From contig NZ_JALPRE010000001.1 of assembly GCF_023195925.1 (NCBI RefSeq), positions 1-64,000 of the forward strand: a DNA stretch of 64,000 bases, written 5' to 3'. Source of the stretch: Aquimarina acroporae (lineage in GTDB: Bacteria; Bacteroidota; Bacteroidia; Flavobacteriales; Flavobacteriaceae). Position numbers and translations under genes: made by a program. Every line of letters begins with the position of its first letter. The first letter of the stretch is position 1. Below, one piece after another: positions 42,901 through 51,674 of the stretch. The notes beneath the pieces are model-generated. The model was not told the origin of the DNA and did no database searches. It worked only from the letters and a program-made list of their open reading frames with translations.

Positions 42901-44427
42901 TTATTGCTTTATAATGGTTCCGGTAAAAGGAAAATATGAGGTGTTAAAACGTCCTAATAGAAAGGAATAGTAATATACGCCATTTATTCCATTATTAATT
43001 TCATTTGCATAAATTTTAAATTTAAAATTTCCGGTTTCTTCATGAAATTTACTGGTATGATATTGTAGAACACCTCGTTGATCATAAATGCTTAATTTAA
43101 TATCGGTGTTTACATAATTTACAGGGTAATGAAACTCAATATAAGACGAGTAGGGGTTGGGTGCTATGGTTACATAGGTTTGTTCATTGTTTGAACTTCC
43201 TAAGTTTCTTGGGATTCTAAATATTTTCTCATTATTGGTCTCATCAATTTCGGTTACATTATTATCTGCATCTGCGATAACGATTAAATCCCGACCATGT
43301 AAGACAAGAGAATAATATTGCCAGGTAACCAATGAATTAACTGTATAAGACTCACCAGGTTGTAGCGAAGGCACTGTACGTCTGGATACGAATGTTCTTG
43401 GATATCGCTCTACATAGAAATCTAACTTAGACACCTCAGAAGGTACGTTTCCTGTATTTGTGATAGTACTAGATAAGATTACGTTAGTATCGGGTCTTTT
43501 GTAGGCTCTAATATCAGATATCTCAAGTTCAGGTTGAAGTTGAATAGATAGGATGTTGTTGTCTTCAACACTTTCATAATGTCTATTCGTTGCGTCCGCT
43601 TTTAAAATAAGATGTTTATTTTGTGAAACCCAAGTTGACAGTAGACTGATATTAACACGAAAATCTGCGGAAACACATGAGTTAAAATAGTCGTTTGGAT
43701 CATGAAAACCGGTTAAACGTTTGGTGTAAACAAGTAAGTCGGTATTATCCAGTGTTTTATCGTCTGATATATAGATATGTACATCGTTGTTGACATTCTC
43801 ATATTCCCCTCTATAATCGTCACAAACTCCTAAAGCGAATATTGCTGTATTGCCAGTAACAGTATAATCGTTATAATATGGTCTTAGGTCTTTATATTCA
43901 TAAACAGTGTAATCTACCGATGTTTGGTAAAGGTAATTAGGATTTGTTAGGTCACAATTTTCGGTATTACAATCAACTAGTCCAAAACCGATACTTTTAC
44001 TTCCTGGTGTTGAATTCCTGTAATTATGTACTGTAAAAGTGCCAAGATAAGTTTTTGAGTTTTGATTTATTGTTATCATTCTTCCCGAAGACTGATTTGG
44101 AGGTGGTATTTTTACGGGTATTAGCGAGGTACTTGAAGGAGCAATTTCCAATTTTACGTCACTAAGGTTCGTTTGTTCAGTTTTATATTGATAATAAACG
44201 TTCAAACTAACATTTGAGTACTCATCAATTCTAAAGTCATTAGGTGGAATTAAAAACGCTTTATCCTTATAAATTTCAACAGTAATAGATATTTGATAAC
44301 TAAAAGGTGAACATATCTCTTTATTATCTTTTTTGTCACTTTTATTATCGTAAAAGCTACCAGTGAAATTAGAGAATAAAGAATAGTTCATCAAAAGAAA
44401 TAAAAATAAAATAATATTTGTCCTCAT
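42901..44427 (-). CDS. Secreted protein with CARDB-like repeats and T9SS sorting domain
   Basis: 508 aa. N-terminal signal sequence (IILFLFLLMNYSLFS). Two CARDB-like blocks: about 185-297 (ending ATNRHYESVEDNNILSIQL) and about 300-405 (ISDIRAYKRPDTNVILSSTI, then LIVIADADNNVTEIDETNNE). The last 85 residues form a type A T9SS sorting domain (VTIAPNPYSSYIEFHYP, LSIYDQRGVLQYH, GVYYYSFLL, FTGTIIKQ). Exported through the outer membrane by T9SS and probably attached to the surface or released. Its promoter region has palindrome site 2, 76 bp upstream. The double-glycine peptide gene follows by 36 bp and may be co-transcribed. Confidence 0.8.
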   Translation of the reverse strand: MRTNIILFLFLLMNYSLFSNFTGSFYDNKSDKKDNKEICSPFSYQISITVEIYKDKAFLIPPNDFRIDEYSNVSLNVYYQYKTEQTNLSDVKLEIAPSSTSLIPVKIPPPNQSSGRMITINQNSKTYLGTFTVHNYRNSTPGSKSIGFGLVDCNTENCDLTNPNYLYQTSVDYTVYEYKDLRPYYNDYTVTGNTAIFALGVCDDYRGEYENVNNDVHIYISDDKTLDNTDLLVYTKRLTGFHDPNDYFNSCVSADFRVNISLLSTWVSQNKHLILKADATNRHYESVEDNNILSIQLQPELEISDIRAYKRPDTNVILSSTITNTGNVPSEVSKLDFYVERYPRTFVSRRTVPSLQPGESYTVNSLVTWQYYSLVLHGRDLIVIADADNNVTEIDETNNEKIFRIPRNLGSSNNEQTYVTIAPNPYSSYIEFHYPVNYVNTDIKLSIYDQRGVLQYHTSKFHEETGNFKFKIYANEINNGINGVYYYSFLLGRFNTSYFPFTGTIIKQ

Positions 44428-44502
44428 TTTTTTTGGTTGTATGATTAAAAGTGAAAAATAGAATATTTCCTAGTTTAAGTGATAATAAATACGTTGTAAT
44501 TC

Positions 44503-44524
44503 TATCAATTTTATAAAATTGATA
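44503..44524. promoter_or_regulatory. 22-bp perfect palindrome, site 2
   Basis: A perfect palindrome with the core TCAATTTTATAAAATTGA (flanked by TA on each side) that matches site 1 at 42459-42480 exactly over 18 bp. It lies 76 bp upstream of the ATG at 44427 and 18 bp after the stop of the AraC regulator gene. It may act as operator; as an AT-rich hairpin it could also weakly terminate the regulator gene. Confidence 0.6.
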
Positions 44525-44542
44525 ATATTTAGTATTTCATTT

Positions 44543-46288
44543 TTAAGGAATTAGCTGTTTTTGTTCAGCAACAGAAATCTGTACTTGTTTTATATAATAC
44601 GAATGTGACAGTCCCGTATGTTTTTTAAATGCCGATGCAAATGTGTTTACACTTTTATATCCTAATTCATTAGCTATTGCTTTAATAGTATAGGATCTAA
44701 ATTTTGCATCAGTATTAAGTTGTTCTTGACAATGTTTAATTCTTAATGCATTGATGTAATCATTAAAAGACTGTGCTTTATGAGTATTCATCATTTTAGA
44801 CAAATAAGAGGTGTTGGTGTTTATTTGCTTGGCAGTCGTATATAAATTACAGTCTACAGCTAAATAAAATTGAGTAGCTTCGAGGTTTTGGAGTTTTTGG
44901 AATAAGTCTTTTACTTTTTGATCGGTAACAAACTCCTTTTTAGAAGAAGTGTTTTCTTCGTCTACTTCTTTATTTAATTTCTTTTGAAGTTCTGCAAAGA
45001 TCTTTTTATTCTTCTTCTGTTTTTTAATATGATAAATAAAGAAAAATAGGAGTAAGCATATGACTATTCCAAGTCCGATAATATAAAAGCTGTTTTTAGA
45101 TTGCAAAATATTTTTCTCTTCTTCTAGTTGCAATAGATCATAGTCATATAGTAGATCTCTAGTCCTGATATCGTCTTCATGTCTTGTAGCGATGATATCA
45201 TTATAGGCATTACTGTATTTTAATTGGTTTTCAGGATCATTTAGTTTTTTGGCGCATTTCTTTGCCATATCATACATCTCATCTATTTTCTCAACCTGTT
45301 TTTCTTCTTTTTCAGAAGATATTGTATTAAAATTTTCTTTTAAGATATCAAGAGCTTTTTGGAACTCTTGTTTTTGAAAATAGAGAGAGGCAAGATGGTA
45401 GCTAGTGGTAAATAAATTTTGATCAAAAACTTTGTTGGTTTGTAAAGCCAAAACCTTGGCCGTGTCTAAATGCTGTATGGCTGTTTGATATTCTTTTTTT
45501 GCCGTAAAAGCTTCACCCAAGGTGTTGTGAAAGATTGCCTGCGTTTCGGTTAGTTGAAGGTTTTTTGTTGTGGCAAGTCCTTTTTTATAGTAGGAAATAG
45601 CCTCGGGGTAGTTTCCTAATTTATAATTACACACCCCAGCACCAATTTGAGTAGATAAAAAATTACTGTAATATAAATATCCGCGATATTCTTTTAGCTG
45701 CAATTTCTTATCGATTTCTGCAAAAGATTGTAAAGCTTCGTCATATCGATTTATTCTGACCCAACAATTGTTGATGTTAATTTCACTAGCTATTTCACTT
45801 TCTTTATTGTTTAACATTTTTGCAGCCTCCCTGGCTTTTTGATATTGTGTACTAGCATTGTTATAGTATCTTATCGCGAAAAAAGAATTACCCGTTAGCG
45901 TATAAGAAGATAATTGGAGACTTACGTCGTCTAACTCTTCTGCTATTTTTGTGGCAATATCTCCATGCTTTAGCGCAGTTATATAATCACCCTTGGTATA
46001 AGCAATGTCGCCTAAATAGTAATTGGCATGAAATTGAATGTTTTGATTTTTTTCTGTTACTCCTCTTTCTAAAAAAGTAAGATAATACTCTTTGGCCAAA
46101 TCTATATCTGTTGAAAGGATGCTGGATAGAAAGCTTTTAATCGAATCTGTATTTTTAGTATTCAGAATAAAATGTTTGACCTCTCTTTTTGATTTTTGGG
46201 TATAAGTAGATGATTCATTTTCTTGAGCAGCATCAACATATAAAATTGAAAAAAGAACTAGAAAAAAGATATAATGAGAATGTCTCAT
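44543..46288 (-). CDS. TPR-transmembrane-AraC transcriptional regulator
   Basis: 581 aa. Signal-like N-terminus (YIFFLVLFSILYVDA), TPR repeats at about 65-330 (for example ANYYLGDIAYTKGDYITALKHG), one transmembrane helix at about 385-405 (YIIGLGIVICLLLFFFIYHI), a coiled linker, and an AraC HTH domain at about 475-575 (LNTDAKFRSYTIKAIANELG, then FASAFKKHTGLSHSYYIKQ). The sensor should face the periplasm and the HTH domain the cytosol. Likely acts on the adjacent secreted-protein genes through the paired palindromes (inference). Confidence 0.88.
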   Translation of the reverse strand: MRHSHYIFFLVLFSILYVDAAQENESSTYTQKSKREVKHFILNTKNTDSIKSFLSSILSTDIDLAKEYYLTFLERGVTEKNQNIQFHANYYLGDIAYTKGDYITALKHGDIATKIAEELDDVSLQLSSYTLTGNSFFAIRYYNNASTQYQKAREAAKMLNNKESEIASEININNCWVRINRYDEALQSFAEIDKKLQLKEYRGYLYYSNFLSTQIGAGVCNYKLGNYPEAISYYKKGLATTKNLQLTETQAIFHNTLGEAFTAKKEYQTAIQHLDTAKVLALQTNKVFDQNLFTTSYHLASLYFQKQEFQKALDILKENFNTISSEKEEKQVEKIDEMYDMAKKCAKKLNDPENQLKYSNAYNDIIATRHEDDIRTRDLLYDYDLLQLEEEKNILQSKNSFYIIGLGIVICLLLFFFIYHIKKQKKNKKIFAELQKKLNKEVDEENTSSKKEFVTDQKVKDLFQKLQNLEATQFYLAVDCNLYTTAKQINTNTSYLSKMMNTHKAQSFNDYINALRIKHCQEQLNTDAKFRSYTIKAIANELGYKSVNTFASAFKKHTGLSHSYYIKQVQISVAEQKQLIP

Positions 46289-46338
46289 TGGAGATGGTTG
46301 AATTAATTTTTTGACGACTATTATCTATGAAATAATTA

Positions 46339-46380
46339 ACCCCAATATATCAAAATATTTCATTTTGAATACATTGGGGT
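46339..46380 (-). terminator. Imperfect hairpin after the 46463-46774 gene
   Basis: ACCCCAAT (46339-46346) pairs with ATTGGGGT (46373-46380), with an inner CAAAAT/ATTTTG stem. It lies in the 174-bp gap between the small membrane gene and the AraC regulator start; the rest of the gap is AT-rich with no other signal. Confidence 0.55.
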
Positions 46381-46462
46381 CTATTCCCTCAAAAATATTA
46401 ATAGAAGTGTCTCTTTGTTAAGAGTTTTTGGTTGTTAAACCAATAATTGTATTCCGTTTATT

Positions 46463-46774
46463 TTACGAAAATTGTTTAACCAGCATAACTATTCCAAGGA
46501 TACCAAAGATGATACCCCAGTACTGCATTTTGATCCAAAATAAGCTGTGATTGGGTTTTAAGATAAATTCTTCTCCTGTGTTTTTGTCAACCATTGTTTT
46601 TAGGTTAGACTCATTCCACTTTTTACCCATAAACCAGCTAAAAATTGCCGAAGCGAAAAGACTTATCGCATATGACAAATTGGTTTGCTCCTTGGGAAGC
46701 ACAGAGGTTAAACCAAAAAGAATTACAGCAAGTACCACGACTGTTAGGTACCCTCTTCCTGACCATACTATCAT
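46463..46774 (-). CDS. Small membrane protein, unknown function
   Basis: 103 aa with three hydrophobic segments (about 8-24, 33-49, 82-100). A soluble loop (WNESNLKTMVDKNTGEEFIL) sits between the second and third. Fits the small uncharacterised membrane proteins common in Flavobacteriia; function unknown. 64 bp downstream of the TapB-like gene, so possibly its operon partner. Confidence 0.6.
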   Translation of the reverse strand: MIVWSGRGYLTVVVLAVILFGLTSVLPKEQTNLSYAISLFASAIFSWFMGKKWNESNLKTMVDKNTGEEFILKPNHSLFWIKMQYWGIIFGILGIVMLVKQFS

Positions 46775-46838
46775 AATTTATATTTTTAGTTTGTAATAAT
46801 TTTCTCTTTTTTAATTGTATTCAGTGTCCAAACGACGT

Positions 46839-47549
46839 TTAAATACCAGTTAATTCGTGATATCCGATAAGTTTTCCTTTTTTATTATAGGATTCAGACT
46901 TAACCACCATTGCATCGTTATAATACCATTCTACACCAGTGCCTTTTACATTTATGATCCCAAATTTAGATTCAAAATTAAACGTCACCTTTTGACAATT
47001 ATAGGTGCCAGCAGCGGTAGTTATGGTTTCTTGTCCGATAATTTTTCTATTAAAAACCTTGAAAGTCATCGTGACCAATGTGAAGTTATCACTGTTTACC
47101 TTTATGGCAATGTTACCATCATTAAGTTGGTCTCCTGGTTTCATTCCCACAGGAAATTCCAAGACATCACCATCTATTTTAAGGCTTAAATTATTTTTGT
47201 TATGTTCTGAAAGTTTATCAAAGTTGAAAAAACGCAGCATATCTAATGCAAATAATCCATTCTTACAGGTAGCATTGTATTCTGTACTAAAGGTTTCCTC
47301 GTTTTTTTGATCTCTAACCGTGGCCTTGATACGTGCAGAAAGATCATTGTTTTCTCCTGTGACAGATAACGTCTCATGCGTTGTAGTATTTTCTTTCTTA
47401 CCTTTTTTGTTATAAGAAGTATATTCTAGTGAAGCACCTGTATTCATAAAGGGGACAGCATTACAATCTTGTGCAATGGCTATTGATGAAAAGCCTATAA
47501 AAAATAGGGTACTACAAATAACTCTTATATAATTATGATCAATAAGCAT
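46839..47549 (-). CDS. TapB-like (DUF3108-like) secreted protein
   Basis: 236 aa. Signal peptide (STLFFIGFSSIAIA, cleavage before QDCNAVP). The mature domain opens with PFMNTGASLEYTSYNKKGK and continues as antiparallel strands, ending VEWYYNDAMVVKSESYNKKG, in line with the TapB/DUF3108-like fold found near vWA proteins in Bacteroidota. Predicted periplasmic or outer-membrane-associated; function unknown. It starts 5 bp after the vWA lipoprotein gene ends, so the two are one operon. Confidence 0.65.
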   Translation of the reverse strand: MLIDHNYIRVICSTLFFIGFSSIAIAQDCNAVPFMNTGASLEYTSYNKKGKKENTTTHETLSVTGENNDLSARIKATVRDQKNEETFSTEYNATCKNGLFALDMLRFFNFDKLSEHNKNNLSLKIDGDVLEFPVGMKPGDQLNDGNIAIKVNSDNFTLVTMTFKVFNRKIIGQETITTAAGTYNCQKVTFNFESKFGIINVKGTGVEWYYNDAMVVKSESYNKKGKLIGYHELTGI

Positions 47550-47554
47550 ATAAG

Positions 47555-48262
47555 TTACATTTTAGAAGTTATAAATGTTCCATTATTTTCTTGGGCTAGA
47601 GTTCTCATGAAATTATGATCTGCATCTTCTCCGAAAGCAATAGTATGAATGATAACGTTATTGGTATTTATCCTTCTTATCTCTTCTAATACTGCTGCAG
47701 GACCTCCATTGGGAAGACCATCACTCATCAATACAATTTCTTGAACTCCTGGAGTAGAAAGAGCTTCAGCTAGACCTTTGGCAGTATTGGTGCCACCGCC
47801 AGCTTTCAGGTTTTCTACAAAAATATTTGCTGAGGTTCTGGCCATATTATTGGCTACTCTAAGTTCTAGAGATTGCTTTGTGACATCGTTGTTATATGCA
47901 AAAACAACGAATTTTTTTCCATCAGGTAATCCTTTTATCGCCGGAATTAGTTTTCGTTTAACGGCACCTAATTTGGTGGCTTGTTTGGTAACTTGTTTTC
48001 CAAGAATATTTCCAATTTTCCCTCCAATCGCATTGCTTACTACATTTCCTGCTTTGTTCCCAGCTTCGCGCATTACTTGATCTTTTATTGAGCCTTCATC
48101 GATACCTTCCATACTACCAGAAATATCTATAAGGTACAAGGTATTGTTGGTTGAGGTTTCTATTCCAAAAAACTGATCTGATTTTTTCATAACATAACAA
48201 GATTGAAATGTTGATAAAACCAAGATGGATAATAAGAGTTTTGTTACTTTTTTCATTTTCAA
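47555..48262 (-). CDS. vWA-domain lipoprotein
   Basis: 235 aa. Lipobox in SILVLSTFQSCYV. The vWA domain (about 38-235) has a full MIDAS motif NTLYLIDISGSMEG (DxSxS), with a hydrophobic, glycine-rich insert (about 60-95: GNKAGNVVSNAIGGKIGNIL) not normal for vWA, then the later AGGGTNTAKGL and VLMSDGLPNGG blocks. Metal-dependent protein binding at the cell envelope is likely. The Met at 48256 is an alternative start. Between a lipoprotein gene (27-bp gap) and the TapB-like gene (5-bp gap). Confidence 0.78.
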   Translation of the reverse strand: MKMKKVTKLLLSILVLSTFQSCYVMKKSDQFFGIETSTNNTLYLIDISGSMEGIDEGSIKDQVMREAGNKAGNVVSNAIGGKIGNILGKQVTKQATKLGAVKRKLIPAIKGLPDGKKFVVFAYNNDVTKQSLELRVANNMARTSANIFVENLKAGGGTNTAKGLAEALSTPGVQEIVLMSDGLPNGGPAAVLEEIRRINTNNVIIHTIAFGEDADHNFMRTLAQENNGTFITSKM

Positions 48263-48289
48263 ATGTGAATTTTGTGTGGTGTAATAAAA

Positions 48290-48919
48290 TTAATTTGCTT
48301 GTTTCTCCAGTGCTTTTAGATCTAATTCTTCTATAGCCTTTTTTAGTTGGCTTACTGATAATCCTTCCCCTTCGATCGACAGTAAAAACCTATTCGCTAC
48401 CATAAGATCAATCTTTGAATTTTGATAATCGTTATAGTCATCTTTTTCAACTTCTTCAACAGCTTTGTACCCGTTGATAGTGGTCGATTTTCGATATCCT
48501 CGATCACTTTGTTCCTCAAAATCTCTGGTAAACCCTAATCGAGCCAAAGTAACCATTGCACTTCCTGTTTCTCCAGCTCCATCTACAATAGAGAACGAGA
48601 TAAGGTTTCCGTTTTCATTTTCATACTCTGCTTCGGCCATAGCGATGTCTGCCATAAACTGGTTTCCAATCGAAAATTTCTTCCTTGGGTAATTGAGTAT
48701 ATCCTCTGGTAATAATTTTTTGAGAGCTTCATTAGAAATAGGTGTAGCTGTAAGAAGTTTTTCATTTTCTTCTTCAATTTTTTCTGCTTCCTTAGCAAAA
48801 TTGTTTAGGTCTGATACACTCTCTATGGCGTCAAGTATCCCTGGTTCGTCCTTTTTTTTGTCTTTCCCACAGGAAATAAAAAATACAAGACAAAACAACA
48901 TAATGATCGTTTTTTTCAT
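48290..48919 (-). CDS. Lipoprotein of unknown function (209 aa)
   Basis: Lipobox in FCLVFFISCGK. A charged helical region (about 28-60: LNNFAKEAEKIEEENEKLL) is followed by an alpha/beta domain (FSIGNQFMADIAMAEAEYE, SFSIVDGAGETGSAMVTL, STTINGYKAVEEVEKDDY, LMVANRFLLSIEGEGL). No named family recognised. First gene of an operon with the vWA and TapB-like genes. Confidence 0.6.
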   Translation of the reverse strand: MKKTIIMLFCLVFFISCGKDKKKDEPGILDAIESVSDLNNFAKEAEKIEEENEKLLTATPISNEALKKLLPEDILNYPRKKFSIGNQFMADIAMAEAEYENENGNLISFSIVDGAGETGSAMVTLARLGFTRDFEEQSDRGYRKSTTINGYKAVEEVEKDDYNDYQNSKIDLMVANRFLLSIEGEGLSVSQLKKAIEELDLKALEKQAN

Positions 48920-48951
48920 TGCTTTTGGTGAATTTTGTTGTGATATAAAAA

Positions 48952-48968
48952 TTAGTTCTACGAACTAA
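48952..48968. promoter_or_regulatory. Short inverted repeat upstream of the vWA operon
   Basis: TTAGTTC (48952-48958) and GAACTAA (48962-48968) are exact reverse complements around TAC, 33 bp upstream of the 48919 start. Candidate operator or leader hairpin. Confidence 0.3.
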
Positions 48969-49051
48969 GTTAAATGTTAAAATCACAAGATTTTGGTTCA
49001 ATGAGAATTTGAACTGATAATTTTAGTAATAGGGCTAATCTAGTGAGAGTT

Positions 49052-49807
49052 TTATAGATATTTATCTATTTGATCGATTAAAAGCCGTTTTTTACTCTGT
49101 GCTACAGGAATAGAGTAGGTCTGATCTAAGACTACCTCTTCATTTCTTTTATTGAATGAGGTAATATAGGTCAGATTGATGAGGAAACTTTGATGAATCC
49201 TTAGAAAACCGAATGGGCTCAATTTATTATCAAAAGATTTTAATGGCTTAGATACCAATATCTCTTTTCCTTTTTTTAAGGTAAAAGTGGTATAATTATT
49301 ATCAGATTGCGCATAGAGTATGTCTGTGATTTTGACGATGTTAATCTCATCTACATTTTTTAGAACAAGTTTTTTAGGCTGTTCTTTATTTGAAAAATTC
49401 TGAAGTAATGTAGATAATTGTAGTTGATAATCTTGCTGCTGTATATTTGCTAATACCTTGTCTAAAGCAAATTTTAAATCTTCCTCTGCATAGGGCTTGA
49501 GTAAATAGTCTAAAGCACTAAATTTAAAAGCATCTATGGCGTATTTGGCAAATGAAGTGGTGAAAATGATCTTAAAATCAATGGTGTCGAATAGCGAAAG
49601 AAATTCGAAGGCATTACCATCGGTCAAGAAAACGTCAAGAATAATAAAATTTGGTTTTAAGAGCTTTATTTTTTCTGAAGCCTCTTGTATAGAGTCAGAA
49701 TTCCCTATAATATCAATAGAGGTGTTCTTTTCTATGATAGAAGAGGCATAGGCCAGTGCCTGAGGGTCATCTTCTACAATAAAACATGATATTTGGGTGT
49801 GATTCAT
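49052..49807 (-). CDS. LytTR-type response regulator
   Basis: 251 aa. Receiver domain (about 1-125) with acidic pocket VEDD and phosphoacceptor D58 in FIILDVFLTDG, then a LytTR DNA-binding domain (about 150-250: LVLKNVDEINIVKITDILYA, FLRIHQSFLINLTYI). It lies 23 bp downstream of the histidine kinase gene, its likely partner. Confidence 0.92.
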   Translation of the reverse strand: MNHTQISCFIVEDDPQALAYASSIIEKNTSIDIIGNSDSIQEASEKIKLLKPNFIILDVFLTDGNAFEFLSLFDTIDFKIIFTTSFAKYAIDAFKFSALDYLLKPYAEEDLKFALDKVLANIQQQDYQLQLSTLLQNFSNKEQPKKLVLKNVDEINIVKITDILYAQSDNNYTTFTLKKGKEILVSKPLKSFDNKLSPFGFLRIHQSFLINLTYITSFNKRNEEVVLDQTYSIPVAQSKKRLLIDQIDKYL

Positions 49808-49830
49808 AAGGTAAATATACTACTCAATTT

Positions 49831-51666
49831 TTAAGCAGCAGTAAAAGACAATACAACTTCTGTACCTGAGGTAGAAGAATTAATTGCAATATCTCCATCG
49901 AAACCTTTGGAAGAGCGACCAAGATTTTTTAATTGCTCTTTTATAATACCCATGCTCATAGATTTATGAAGACGTTTCGATTCTTCCGTTTTCGTAGTAA
50001 ATCCTTTACCGTTATCAGAAATGGAGATGTAAATCATATCTGCATTTTTATAGTATTTGATCCTTATTTTTCCATCTACAATATCTTTTATTCCATGTAA
50101 AATGGCATTTTCTACAAAGGGTTGGGTGATTAATGAAGGAATCATTTCAAAGTCTTCTTCAATATTAGAGTCAACTTCGATTTCATATGAAAAAGAATCG
50201 TTATGGGTTAATTGCTGTAATTTTAAATATGACTCTAATGCCGTTTTATCTTCTGCTACGGAAACAAAATTATCTTCCGATTTTTCAAGTATCATTCGTA
50301 TGAGCTTTGAATAGCTGGTGAGATAAGCTCCAGATTTCTCTTTCTCATTTTGGTAGATATAGTTTTGAATACTTTGTAAAGCATTAAATAAGAAATGCGG
50401 GTTGAGTTGAGTTTTTCTAAGTTTTTGCTGAAGGAGTACTGTATTTAATTGTTGTTTAGTCTTATAACTTTTAAACCCTAAATACCCCAAAACTAAAAAT
50501 AACAAAGCCAGTATAGCAAATATGATTAAAGCATAGCGTTGTTGAGATATGGTAAGTGCCTGTAACTCATTTTTGGTATCTAAAATATCAATTTGTTGTT
50601 GTTTCTTTTCAGATTCGAATTTTTCGGTTAGTTCTGCAACTTTCTCTCTCTGTTGTGCCTCTGTTATAGAATCTTTAAGACTGTCTTTTAAATCGGCATA
50701 ATATATTGCTTTTTTATAATCATTTAGACCTTCATAAGATTCCTTTAGGTTATTGAGAACATAAACGTGTAAGGTGCCTTTGGCATTTGGGATAGCGCTA
50801 TCGAGATAAGAAATAGCCTTACGATACTCATTTTTTTTGAGATAAGCGAGACCTACATTGTTATAATTAACATTCAACGTTTGAGTAAGGTTCAATTCCT
50901 TTTTAAGAGCTATAGCTTTCTTACCATACGAAAGAGCCTTATCATAATCTGAAACATCTTCAGTATAATAGGTAGCAAGATTATTGTAGATTACTGAAAG
51001 AATACTTTTAGCCTGATATTTCTTTGCTAGTTCTTCAGCTTCAAAAACACTACGTGTATATTTCTTAAACAGTTTTTGATCTTTGTAAATTGTACTAAGA
51101 TTAACAAGGATTTGTAGCCTTAAAATTTCATTGAAATCACTTAGAGGCAATGCTCTTTCCAGATATAATTGAGCATTTTTAAAGTTCTTTAATGATGCAT
51201 TTATAGAACCAATATTGGTATATGTGTTTACAAGTTGTTTAGAGTTTTTGGCTTTTTCTAGCACTTTAGCTGCCTTGAGATAAATATCAAGAGCTTTTTG
51301 AAAATCCTGTTTATAATATTGAATTGTTCCCAAATTATGCCAGGTTTGCCCCTCGATATGTTTTGGCAGCTGCTTGCTGAGATTATCTTGTAACAATGAA
51401 TCGGCTTCAGAAAAATTCCTTTTAAGGATAAGTACACTACTTTTTTGTAAATTAGATTTAGCTAATAATGTATCATTAGCTAGACTTTTTGATAGTGCCA
51501 AAGCTTCATCTGAATAATAGAGGGAACTATCGATGTTTTTTTGTAATAGCTCCTTAGATTTCTTCAGTTTTTGCTCAACCTTTTGCTCTTTTCCCTTTAA
51601 TTGCCCTATACCTTGAAAAGGTAAAAAGCATAGCCCCAAAATGAAAATGAAATGTGTAAACTGCAT
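49831..51666 (-). CDS. TPR sensor histidine kinase (LytS/YehU type)
   Basis: 611 aa. Signal sequence (HFIFILGLCFLPFQGIG), periplasmic TPR repeats (about 75-330), a transmembrane helix near 373-395 (YALIIFAILALLFLVLGYLG), the His_kinase domain with H-box LRKTQLNPHFLFNALQSIQN (His near 422), and a HATPase domain (ITQPFVENAILHGI, then ISDNGKGF). The TPR sensor and LytTR partner are typical of Bacteroidota; the signal is unknown. The carboxylase gene starts the transcript upstream, 8 bp away. Confidence 0.92.
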   Translation of the reverse strand: MQFTHFIFILGLCFLPFQGIGQLKGKEQKVEQKLKKSKELLQKNIDSSLYYSDEALALSKSLANDTLLAKSNLQKSSVLILKRNFSEADSLLQDNLSKQLPKHIEGQTWHNLGTIQYYKQDFQKALDIYLKAAKVLEKAKNSKQLVNTYTNIGSINASLKNFKNAQLYLERALPLSDFNEILRLQILVNLSTIYKDQKLFKKYTRSVFEAEELAKKYQAKSILSVIYNNLATYYTEDVSDYDKALSYGKKAIALKKELNLTQTLNVNYNNVGLAYLKKNEYRKAISYLDSAIPNAKGTLHVYVLNNLKESYEGLNDYKKAIYYADLKDSLKDSITEAQQREKVAELTEKFESEKKQQQIDILDTKNELQALTISQQRYALIIFAILALLFLVLGYLGFKSYKTKQQLNTVLLQQKLRKTQLNPHFLFNALQSIQNYIYQNEKEKSGAYLTSYSKLIRMILEKSEDNFVSVAEDKTALESYLKLQQLTHNDSFSYEIEVDSNIEEDFEMIPSLITQPFVENAILHGIKDIVDGKIRIKYYKNADMIYISISDNGKGFTTKTEESKRLHKSMSMGIIKEQLKNLGRSSKGFDGDIAINSSTSGTEVVLSFTAA

Positions 51667-51674
51667 TAATTTAA

